DNA of 50,583 bases, from NCBI GenBank assembly GCA_011391865.1, contig JAABPV010000004.1:1-50583 (forward strand), read 5' to 3'. The position numbers were made by a program, and so were the translations under genes. Below, one piece after another: positions 36,712 through 44,308 of this stretch. The notes under the pieces are model-generated. The model was not told the DNA's origin. It searched no databases and saw only the letters and a list, made by a program, of their open reading frames with translations. The DNA is from Desulfobulbaceae bacterium (lineage in GTDB: Bacteria; Desulfobacterota; Desulfobulbia; Desulfobulbales; Desulfobulbaceae). The stretch's first letter is position 1. Every line of letters starts with the position of its first letter.

Positions 36712-37320
36712 CTACTTTTTTTCAGGTGTATTGTTGTTTGTAGTTGTTGTATTTCTGTTGTTTGTAGTTGTTGTGCTCTCCGTATTTATAGTATTATCAG
36801 TTTTCGTAATATTAGGCGGAGTTGATGTTTTGTTGTTTGAATTGATATTTATCTCATCTGCGCTCATTTTATCTTCAGATGCTCGATTGATAACTTCACC
36901 TGTCAGAAATACCAGCGAAGCGGGCGCGGATCCGATTTCTTTGATAACCTTGGTTGTGGCGTTGAGCGACTCGCTTGTTTGACCAACTGGCTGAGCTGTG
37001 GATGTGGTGGTTATGCCGTAAGCGTCATTGCGTGACATCGCCAGAATCATTGTCCTGAGCAAAGGAATAATGTTCATGGAAACCTGCACCGGCTGACCTT
37101 TGCTGTCTCTGGTGGTGACAGTCAAAGTGGGCACATCTTCGCCTGGTGTGCCTGACAATTCTTTTTCCCGCAAGTCCAATATTTTCTGCTTTGTTTCTTC
37201 CTCTTTGACGCGCACATTCTCCCATGCGGCCATGCGGCCATCATCCAAAAGGCCGCAGCCGGAGACAAAGAGAGAGCAGCACAGAGCGACAGAGCAGCAC
37301 AATGTCTTCAGTTCCTTCAT
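36712..37320 (-). CDS. Lipoprotein with Thr/Asn-rich tail
   Basis: 202 aa from MKELKTLCC; a longer frame reaches 37452, but this start puts a proper lipoprotein signal at the N-terminus (lipobox VSGC, Cys22). After a short helical part (AAWENVRVKEEETKQKILDL) and a central domain, the last ~45 residues are low complexity Thr/Asn (TTTTNNRNTTTTNNN), coded by short near-repeats at 36722-36790. It should be anchored in the outer or inner membrane. It is inside the eCIS operon next to a membrane protein, so a particle-anchoring or export role is possible (inference). Confidence 0.7.
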   Translation of the reverse strand: MKELKTLCCSVALCCSLFVSGCGLLDDGRMAAWENVRVKEEETKQKILDLREKELSGTPGEDVPTLTVTTRDSKGQPVQVSMNIIPLLRTMILAMSRNDAYGITTTSTAQPVGQTSESLNATTKVIKEIGSAPASLVFLTGEVINRASEDKMSADEININSNNKTSTPPNITKTDNTINTESTTTTNNRNTTTTNNNTPEKK

Positions 37321-37448
37321 TGTTTTTTCTTTTTTGTGCGAGTTCATAGTTCGCTGACAAGGGCTTAGTTGTCCCATGGCAAGACATAATGCAAGCGAGC
37401 GCGCATAGCAGCTTCCGGCGGAACCTGCTCTTGCCGCGCCGCGCATCA

Positions 37449-40220
37449 TCACGGATAATTCCTTTTTCTGGCCGACCAGCTGATTGTCAAGACCAGCACT
37501 GCCAGCATAAATATAAAAAGATCCGGAATTTTGTCAAGATAATTCGGATCGCAGGCTAAGGTCAGATAAATAAGAATGCCTGTCAGCACCGCCAATGCCC
37601 AGAAGATGCAGCTGTAGTTCCGATAAAAGTCCTCCAGCGGGGAATAGTAGAACGCCAGCAAGGCATACACAGCAAAAAAAAGCAGGAGGCTGTCAAAAGA
37701 AATCCTGATCCACCAACGGTTCGGACATGCCCATTTGCACAGCCAAGGCGCATATTGCTTCATAACTTTGCCGACTGCGTCAGGTTTAGCAGACTGGTAC
37801 TCCTCCTTGACCAGCCGGTACATGTCGAAACCGCTGCATGCCGCCTGCGCTTTTGCCTCATCTTTCTCGCCGGATTGCTCCTCTGTAATAACAGGCACTG
37901 GAAACAGGCCAATGCCAGCAAAATTGTTCTTCGCATAGCGCATGGTCTGTTGCAGCTCGCCAATACCCGCTTGATCGCTGCAACGGCTGGTCAGCAGCGG
38001 AATCAGCTTCCGATTCAGCGCGGCCTGCTGCTCAGGGAACTTCGTCTCAATGGTGTGACGGATAGCCTGCGCTCTTGTTGCCGAATTGTCGCGCAGCGCC
38101 ACGACAATGTCATCAAAATAACGGGTTGGATCCGCCGCAGCTTGGACAAGAAATTGTTGAAATACAGCAAATGCCTCTGTGTCTGTGGGCAAGAAAAAAT
38201 TGTCAGGAATCAAAAGACTGAGCCGCTTGTCAGCTGGCACTTCCTGCTGCCCGGCCAGCTCAGCGTCCAAAGAGCCGAAAGGCCGACCAAGCAGCCGTTC
38301 CCGCAGCATTTTGACAAAAGAGAGAAAGCAGGAGTAATCAGATGGCAGCTCGGTCAGATACAGCATGATGCCATCACCCATTGTCGGCATGGACGCATTC
38401 CCTAAGCTGACTATCGGCTTAAGATGGTTCAGCAGATTGTTGTCCAATTTCGGAGACAGCTGGCTGACAATAAGTTCTGTCATCTCTTCCGCTTTTTTAC
38501 CTGCCGGACAAAAATCACGGCTGCTCAGACAGCTCCAGTCCTCTTTGTAGACTACAAGATCAACTTTAATTTTATGCTGACGGGCCTGGTTGATGAAACT
38601 GCTGTACTGTTTCTGCCAATGCCGCTGCTCCCCAATTTTGTTGTTGCTGTCGATCCGCAGATAAAAATAGGCGATCCGGGAAAGCGCGCTGAAATCCACT
38701 TGGCTCGGCTTCCCTTCAGCAGCCCAGTACGGATACAGGCCGTACACTGTATTTTCCGGCACAGCAGAGCAGCCGCAGTTTTTTGTTGTCAGCTCAATCT
38801 GTTCCAGCTGGTAATTTTTCGGCTCGTTCCAGCGCAGGACATCCGGCAATGATATGGGCAGGGGCTTCTTTGACACATCAACAACCGGAGGTGTTTTAGC
38901 CGGCTGAAATAGCGGCACAATAAGAACAGGAGGCTCTATTTCCTGCGGCTGCTCCTGCGGCTTATATTTTTTGATGGCAAGAAGATAATCCTCCTTGGTC
39001 GCGTAGTTTTCGCCGTACAATACCTCAACCGCCTCGGCCACCCATTTGTCGATCCCGCGCCGCCGCATCCGTTTGCCATCCGGTTCTTCCGGCTGGTAAT
39101 GAACCGCCCTAAGCACGCCGGTTTCAGACAATATCTCCTCTTGGTTATGGCGGAAATAATTTTGCAGTAGGGCGGGATAGTCTTTCATCATTGCAGCTAA
39201 TTTTTCAAGCGTGCAGCCCTTGCGGTTCACTTTTTTGACAGCCCTACCCACCTCCGGTGGCTGATCAATCAGCATCTGGCTCAACGCGACGGATTTAATT
39301 TGATACAGCTGCCCATGCTTCTTGACTATGTCAACCGCTTTGCTCACCCAATCTTGTCCGGGAGTTTGGAGAAACTGAGCGAGGACTTTCCGCACTTCTC
39401 CAGAGAGCTTGTGTCTGTTTAAATAATAACGGCCTTTAAAGACAGCTAATTTGTCAACTAAATCAGAAGGAAGACCTTTTCCTTTAAGGATCAGCAGAGA
39501 ATTTTCTGATAGATGATAAGCCATATGCAGAATGTCTGCCGCGCCTATAATGTCGGAATTGTAAGAATTGATTTTCCTCTTCACCTGTTCCTGAAATCCT
39601 TTGGTCAGCATGTCGGTGTTAACATACATGGTACCGTTTAGCTCGTTGACGCTTTCTATAATAAATTGAGGCAGCTCTGCTTTCTTCATCTCATCAGCCA
39701 AGCTGTCTTGAATGAAATACAGCACGTTCAAGTTTTTCTTCTTGCGCAGGAAGATATCTAATTGCGCCAGCAACGCCTCAACTTTGTTCCAAGCCGGACT
39801 GTCTTGCTTACAGTCCTTGTCTTTCATTGCCGTAAGCTGTTGATATTGCTTGTCAGGAATGAAAGGGTAAACTTTTTTTATTGCGGCCAGCGAGGCATCG
39901 GTCAGGCGATAGATATCGACTCTCTTGGTCTCTGCAAAAAGAATTTTCAAGGTGCGCGGGTCAAAAAAATCATCGGTCAGAGAGTCAGAATCCAGCGGCT
40001 CTTCTTCCGGTGCAGCTTGAAACACGGCATCAGGCGAAGGATTTATTTTAACACCGCTGCCGGAGAAGATGAGGTCAGGCGGGAGACTGTCCTGCGCTGC
40101 CGCTTGAAAGAACGGAAAACAGCAGAGCAGGCAGAAGGCCAGCAGTTTGCTGCCAAAGGCGGCTGCATGAATTATGGCATTTTTTCGCAAGATATGCGCC
40201 GTGAATTCAGAATTTTTCAA
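37449..40220 (-). CDS. Membrane-anchored protein with degenerate GH18-like domain
   Basis: 923 aa; the first codon is TTG and the exact start is uncertain. An N-terminal signal peptide ends near AAAQDS. The middle has a long helical region (about 60-470). From about 490 a GH18 barrel-like section begins (VYGLYPYWAAEGKPS, IAYFYLRIDSNNKIG, KIKVDLVVYKEDW). Where GH18 enzymes have DGIDxDxE, this protein reads GDGIMLYLTEL (about 612-622), so the acidic catalytic residues are missing. Three hydrophobic helices close the protein (about 838-915). I infer a glycan-binding membrane protein. It may attach the injection system to the envelope or assist its release. Confidence 0.65.
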   Translation of the reverse strand: MKNSEFTAHILRKNAIIHAAAFGSKLLAFCLLCCFPFFQAAAQDSLPPDLIFSGSGVKINPSPDAVFQAAPEEEPLDSDSLTDDFFDPRTLKILFAETKRVDIYRLTDASLAAIKKVYPFIPDKQYQQLTAMKDKDCKQDSPAWNKVEALLAQLDIFLRKKKNLNVLYFIQDSLADEMKKAELPQFIIESVNELNGTMYVNTDMLTKGFQEQVKRKINSYNSDIIGAADILHMAYHLSENSLLILKGKGLPSDLVDKLAVFKGRYYLNRHKLSGEVRKVLAQFLQTPGQDWVSKAVDIVKKHGQLYQIKSVALSQMLIDQPPEVGRAVKKVNRKGCTLEKLAAMMKDYPALLQNYFRHNQEEILSETGVLRAVHYQPEEPDGKRMRRRGIDKWVAEAVEVLYGENYATKEDYLLAIKKYKPQEQPQEIEPPVLIVPLFQPAKTPPVVDVSKKPLPISLPDVLRWNEPKNYQLEQIELTTKNCGCSAVPENTVYGLYPYWAAEGKPSQVDFSALSRIAYFYLRIDSNNKIGEQRHWQKQYSSFINQARQHKIKVDLVVYKEDWSCLSSRDFCPAGKKAEEMTELIVSQLSPKLDNNLLNHLKPIVSLGNASMPTMGDGIMLYLTELPSDYSCFLSFVKMLRERLLGRPFGSLDAELAGQQEVPADKRLSLLIPDNFFLPTDTEAFAVFQQFLVQAAADPTRYFDDIVVALRDNSATRAQAIRHTIETKFPEQQAALNRKLIPLLTSRCSDQAGIGELQQTMRYAKNNFAGIGLFPVPVITEEQSGEKDEAKAQAACSGFDMYRLVKEEYQSAKPDAVGKVMKQYAPWLCKWACPNRWWIRISFDSLLLFFAVYALLAFYYSPLEDFYRNYSCIFWALAVLTGILIYLTLACDPNYLDKIPDLFIFMLAVLVLTISWSARKRNYP

Positions 40221-40256
40221 TCATTTGCGCAAGAGCAGCAGAGCGCGGCCGGCACC

Positions 40257-41093
40257 TTACAGGGCTTTTATCTGCTCAATCTCATCTTCCGGCAAACCTG
40301 TCAATGCGGCGATGAGCTGAATATCCAGCCCCTGCTTCAGCCCGTTGCGGACGATTTCTCTTTTGCCTTCAGCCTTCCCCTCTTCATACGAGGTGGACAG
40401 CGCGCTTTTCAAATCCCAATACGCCTTGAGGCTCTCACGATAATCCAGCTGCTCCGCTTCGTTGAATGTGGCCAGCTCGGCGATTTCGATCAGCCGTTTG
40501 AAGATGCCCGCTTCCAGCTCTTTGGGGCGGTCTTTGAGGCGGTGGAGATTTTTAAAGGCAAAGAGCCAGCGGTCATAATCCGAGGTCAGCTCGCTCAGGT
40601 CTTTTTTGAATTTCGGGATTTCCAAATAGATGAAGGTCAGCTTGTCGTAGAAGACCTGCTTGGTCTCCTCTTCCATCAGTTTGACCCGATGATGGAGTTT
40701 TTCCTGATCAGCGTCCTCGAAGCAGAAATCCAAGATGCCGATGGTATAGACGCTTTTCAGCTCGTATTTCCAGTCTCTGCCTTTGGCGGCCTGCTCCTGC
40801 ACGGCAAAGGTGGAATAATAGACGCTGCGGTCTTTGAAGAATTTCTGATTCACCCGCTGGATTTCTACAATGAACTTCTCGCCTTGCTCGTTGGTGCAGT
40901 AGAGGTCAAAGACCGCGCTCCGTTCACGGGCGGTTCTGCCGAGGTGCTCGCTGTTCAGGTAGGTCAGGTCGCGCACCCGATCCCTTTCGCCGAGCAGCTC
41001 GTTAAGAAAGGCGATAAGCAGGTCTTTATTCGGTTCTTCGCCGAAGACTTTTTTGAAACCGTAGTCGGTGAACAGGTTGATGTAGCGGTCCAT
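40257..41093 (-). CDS. Rpn-family recombination-promoting nuclease / putative transposase (copy 1)
   Basis: 278 aa, full length. The N-terminus RYINLFTDYGFKKVFGEEP and the PD-(D/E)XK-type catalytic stretch FDLYCTNEQGEKFIVEIQ (Asp and ExQ) identify the family, which makes DNA breaks and raises recombination. The C-terminus is charged and helical (EGKAEGKREIVRNGLKQG). Its stop codon abuts a REP-like GC palindrome (40240-40258). It sits between the GH18-like gene and the AAA+ ATPase gene and is probably an insertion, not an eCIS part. Its 5' flank is copied beside the pseudogene at 17374-17652. Confidence 0.92.
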   Translation of the reverse strand: MDRYINLFTDYGFKKVFGEEPNKDLLIAFLNELLGERDRVRDLTYLNSEHLGRTARERSAVFDLYCTNEQGEKFIVEIQRVNQKFFKDRSVYYSTFAVQEQAAKGRDWKYELKSVYTIGILDFCFEDADQEKLHHRVKLMEEETKQVFYDKLTFIYLEIPKFKKDLSELTSDYDRWLFAFKNLHRLKDRPKELEAGIFKRLIEIAELATFNEAEQLDYRESLKAYWDLKSALSTSYEEGKAEGKREIVRNGLKQGLDIQLIAALTGLPEDEIEQIKAL

Positions 41094-41173
41094 TGTTATT
41101 CAAGGTGCAGAATTATCCAGCAGTTACTTCGTTGCATTCAATCATCATCAAGAGCAGCTCGTTGCGAACAGCA

Positions 41174-41242
41174 TGTATTGGCGCAGCTCCCGCGCCAATA
41201 CATGCGGGCCATGAAACAAGATGGTGCGTGAGCGCACCCTAC
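41174..41242. repeat. BIME between ATPase and Rpn copy 1
   Basis: A decayed left REP (GGCGCAGCTCCCGCGCC), the usual spacer (CATGCGGGCCATGAAACAAG) and a right REP (GGTGCGTGAGCGCACC) closing with CTAC. Confidence 0.8.
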
Positions 41243-41253
41243 AGGGCTACAGG

Positions 41254-41301
41254 GCTGCCTGAGCAAAGCCGAAGGCAGCGGTTTCGGTTCCGCTCAACCG
41301 C
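41254..41301. repeat. Two conserved-loop hairpins after the ATPase gene
   Basis: Stem GCTGCCT/AGGCAGC (41254-41260, 41273-41279) with loop GAGCAAAGCCGA, then stem GCGGTT/AACCGC (41278-41283, 41296-41301) with loop TCGGTTCCGCTC. The loops are complementary versions of the same 12-mer found at 9821-9873 and 49818-49869, while the stems differ. Confidence 0.8.
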
Positions 41302-41312
41302 CTTGTCCGGCC

Positions 41313-42689
41313 CTACAGCGTCTTTCCTTCCTTCCGCATCTCCCGAACTATGCCTTTGCGCAGATTCTCCGCAGTGACCTTTCGTTCTGGATGATGGACA
41401 GCCTGAATCGCTCCGTAGCGGACCACGTTGAGAATCGCTCCTCCGGCCAGCGGATATTTTTCCGCCAGCTCGCGCAGATCAACATCATCCGCCAACCGGC
41501 ATGTGCCGTCAAACACATTCTGCCAAAGACGCAGGCGCAGTTCAGTGTCCGGCATGGGGAAATATACCATTGATTGGAAGCGGCGCGCAAATGCTTCGTC
41601 AATGTTGGCCTTAAAATTCGTGGCCAAGATCACGGTGCCGGGAAAGTCCTCCACCCGCTGGAGCAGATAGGATATCTCCTGATTAGCATGGCGATCATTG
41701 GAGCTGCTGGTCTGGGTGCGCTTGCCGAACAGGGCATCGGCCTCATCAAAGAAGAGGATCCAGTTCCTGTGCTCTGCTTGATCAAAGACATGCGCGAGAT
41801 TCTTTTCTGTCTCGCCAATGTACTTGGACACCACCATAGACAGGTCGATCTTATACACATCTGCACCCACTGATTTACCAATCAGGCTGGCAGTAAGCGT
41901 CTTGCCAGTGCCCGGCGGCCCATAAAAGAGACTGCGAAACCCTGGTTTCAAGGACTTGCCCAAGCCCCAGTCGTTCATGATGGTGTGATGGTGCTCCAAC
42001 CAGATGCGGATGTTTTCCACCTCTTCCATTACTTCTTGAGCCAGCACGAGATCAGACCAATCGAGCTTGGTGCTCACCCGTTGAGCTGGGAAATTGAGGC
42101 TGTATTCTGGCTTATGGATGCCGCCTGTGGTGAATCGGCGCAGATACTCTTCTGAGATTGCCAAGGCACCGCTGAAAAATGGTTCATGGCCGCCTTCATG
42201 AACTACCCGTAGAATGTTATGCCGGTAAAACGCATGGTCGCGGTCAAAGAGCCGCAGCAGCTCAAAACGCCGGGCTAAATCGTTGCCCGCAAGCAGGAAA
42301 GCAGCAGTTTCCGCTGTAGGCAGAAAACCGCTGTGGGATTTGCCGTTGAGTCCGCCGAATTGGGTGTAACCCCGGTTAGATTCTTTATTGTTGACGAAAA
42401 AGGCATCAAGTACATGCGGACTGATATGCGGCAGCAGGGCAAGTATCAGCACCAGCCGCTCGGCCAAACCAAAACCGTGCTCCCTGACGGTGCAGGCATA
42501 GGGGGAACAGTCCGTGCTCAGGTCAGGCGGGGGAATATCGCTTATACACAGGCTTTGCGATTCTTCCTGCGCAATGTGCAGATTGAGTGCGGCTGTCAGG
42601 ACACCATGAAACCAGGCGATTTCCTGCGCCAAAGCAGCAGCGTTGGAGTGCAGGAATGATGAATCAGAGGTGAAAAGGGCAGCAGACAT
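41313..42689 (-). CDS. AAA+ ATPase of the contractile injection system (Afp15-like)
   Basis: 458 aa. Walker A GPPGTGKT, Walker B ILFFDEADALFGKR, sensor-1 region TVILATNFKANIDEAFARRF and arginine finger follow the usual order in the C-terminal half. The N-terminal ~230 residues form the eCIS-type regulatory domain. In Afp/PVC systems the homologue is needed for particle assembly or cargo handling. The stop codon TAG is part of a GTAGGGC motif like a REP foot. No strong ribosome site precedes the ATG. Confidence 0.93.
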   Translation of the reverse strand: MSAALFTSDSSFLHSNAAALAQEIAWFHGVLTAALNLHIAQEESQSLCISDIPPPDLSTDCSPYACTVREHGFGLAERLVLILALLPHISPHVLDAFFVNNKESNRGYTQFGGLNGKSHSGFLPTAETAAFLLAGNDLARRFELLRLFDRDHAFYRHNILRVVHEGGHEPFFSGALAISEEYLRRFTTGGIHKPEYSLNFPAQRVSTKLDWSDLVLAQEVMEEVENIRIWLEHHHTIMNDWGLGKSLKPGFRSLFYGPPGTGKTLTASLIGKSVGADVYKIDLSMVVSKYIGETEKNLAHVFDQAEHRNWILFFDEADALFGKRTQTSSSNDRHANQEISYLLQRVEDFPGTVILATNFKANIDEAFARRFQSMVYFPMPDTELRLRLWQNVFDGTCRLADDVDLRELAEKYPLAGGAILNVVRYGAIQAVHHPERKVTAENLRKGIVREMRKEGKTL

Positions 42690-42742
42690 GTTTGTTGTGG
42701 TTTGAAGACCAGGACATAAGATTGACTGTCTCGATGTGCAAA

Positions 42743-43630
42743 TTACCGCTGCAAGCTCTGTTTCAGCCCCTCTACTATCGCAGGAGGAAGCCCAGTCAAC
42801 CGCGCCACTCTCGCCACCGGATCTCCTTCTGTCAGCATTTCTTTGGCAATCTCCAGCGCGCGCTGCTGCCTGCCTTCTGCTTTACCAATTTCTCTTCCCT
42901 CTTCTTTGCCTTCATCAAACGCTGTGTCGAGCGAGTTTTTCAAATCCCGGTAATACTTCAGGCTGTCCTCATAGGAAAGCACCTGTTCCGGGGTGAAGCG
43001 GGCAATTTCTGCCGCTTCAAAGAGCTGCTCAAACACCTTTTCCCGCAGCGCGTCCGGCATCCGCTCCAGCCGGTTCAGGTTTCGGATAACGTACAGCCAC
43101 TTGTCAAACCGGGTCTTCAATTCATCCAAGCCCTTTTTGAACTTGGGCATCTCCAGATAGATGAAGGTCAGCTTGTCATAAAACACCCGCTTGGTTTCAA
43201 TATCTGAGAGCTTGACATCATAGCGGTACTTCTCCGGCTGGCCTTTGTCCTCGTCAAAGACAAAATCCAGAATCGCCACTGTATAGACCGCCTTCAGCTC
43301 AAAATTCCAGTCCGCGCGTTTCGCCTGCTCCCGGATTGGAAAGGTGGAATAATACAGCGCACGGTCTTTAAAGAAATTCTGCTTGCTCTTTTGCAGCTCG
43401 ACAATAAACTTCTCGCCCCGCTCGTTCTCGCAGTACAGATCAAAGATGGCCTTGCGGTCAAGATCCGTTTCGCCGAGCTGCTCGTTTTTCAGATAGGTCA
43501 GATCCCGGATTTCCCCCTGCTCCTCTCTGAGCAGCTCGTTGAGAAAATCCAGGAGCAGGTTTTTGTTCGGCTGCTCGCCGAAGATTTTTTTAAACCCGTA
43601 GTCAGTGAACAGGTTGATGTAACGTTCCAT
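42743..43630 (-). CDS. Rpn-family recombination-promoting nuclease / putative transposase (copy 2)
   Basis: 295 aa, full length. Family markers: RYINLFTDYGFKKIFGEQP, catalytic stretch FDLYCENERGEKFIVELQ, and the C-terminal repeat-like GKEEGREIGKAEG. Clearly similar to, but not the same as, the copy at 40257-41093. AAAGGA lies just before the ATG. The deleted pseudogene at 17374-17652 derives from a gene of this subtype. It separates the ATPase gene from repeat array 3. Confidence 0.93.
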   Translation of the reverse strand: MERYINLFTDYGFKKIFGEQPNKNLLLDFLNELLREEQGEIRDLTYLKNEQLGETDLDRKAIFDLYCENERGEKFIVELQKSKQNFFKDRALYYSTFPIREQAKRADWNFELKAVYTVAILDFVFDEDKGQPEKYRYDVKLSDIETKRVFYDKLTFIYLEMPKFKKGLDELKTRFDKWLYVIRNLNRLERMPDALREKVFEQLFEAAEIARFTPEQVLSYEDSLKYYRDLKNSLDTAFDEGKEEGREIGKAEGRQQRALEIAKEMLTEGDPVARVARLTGLPPAIVEGLKQSLQR

Positions 43631-43643
43631 AGTCCTTTATATT

Positions 43644-43692
43644 GGCAAGGCGCGGCCTTTGCGCAAATTTAAAAATGGGGCGCGAGCGCAAT
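43644..43692. repeat. Degenerate BIME upstream of Rpn copy 2
   Basis: GGCGCGGCCTTTGCGC, a shortened spacer, then GGGGCGCGAGCGCAATC. Both hairpins are decayed and the feet are lost. Confidence 0.5.
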
Positions 43693-43758
43693 CAACAGGC
43701 AGCAGCTCAGTAAACCAGACTTTTTTCCTGCTGACAATACGCTGTTCATCGTTCAACA

Positions 43759-44136
43759 TGCGACAAAGCACGCTTCCTCTGAGGCAAGTCATGCGTGACA
43801 TGGGGCATGTCACGCTTGCCCTGAGGCAAAGCACGGTTTCCCCAAGGCAGGTCACGCTTGACATGAGGCAAGTAAAGCGTGACATGAGACAAAGTACGCT
43901 TCCTCTGAGGCAAGTCATGCGTGACATGGGGCGCGTCACGCTTGCCTTGAGGCAAAGCACTCGTTACTTGAGGCAAGTCAAGCGTGACTTGAGGCGTTTC
44001 ACGCTTGCCTTGAGGCAAAGCACTCGTGACTTGAGGCAAGTAAAGCGTGACTTGTGGCGTTTCACGCTTGACCTGAGACAAAGCACGCTTTCCCTGAGGT
44101 AAGTCATGCGTGACATGGGGCGCGTCACGTGTTCCG
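43759..44136. repeat. 21-bp tandem repeat array 3 (18 units)
   Basis: Eighteen exactly 21-bp units, no indels, consensus near TGAGGCAAGTCACGCTTGAC plus A. Cores appear as TCACGCTT or its complement AAGCGTGA at nearly the same place, so adjacent units can pair as 8-bp hairpins. Same family and orientation as the array starting at 49940. It lies between effector 1 and Rpn copy 2. Confidence 0.92.
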
Positions 44137-44156
44137 AACAGCCAAGCAAGCAGCCT

Positions 44157-44223
44157 GTAGGGCGCGGCCCCCGCGCCAATTCATGCGGGCCGTGAAACAA
44201 AATGGTGCGCGGGCGCACCCTAC
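44157..44223. repeat. BIME downstream of effector 1
   Basis: GTAG (44157-44160), hairpin GGCGCGGCCCCCGCGCC, spacer AATTCATGCGGGCCGTGAAA and on, hairpin GGTGCGCGGGCGCACC, CTAC (44220-44223). The most complete copy, nearly identical to the one at 18986. Confidence 0.92.
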
Positions 44224-44308
44224 ATGGCTGCATCGCGGAAAAAATTAACAACAGGCCACGAAAATCTCTTGGCTTCAACACGCCAAAAAAGCTATTCTTG
44301 GGAACTTG

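Noticed and set aside
43759-44136. CRISPR array
   Set aside because: Units are contiguous 21-mers without spacers, and no cas genes are present.
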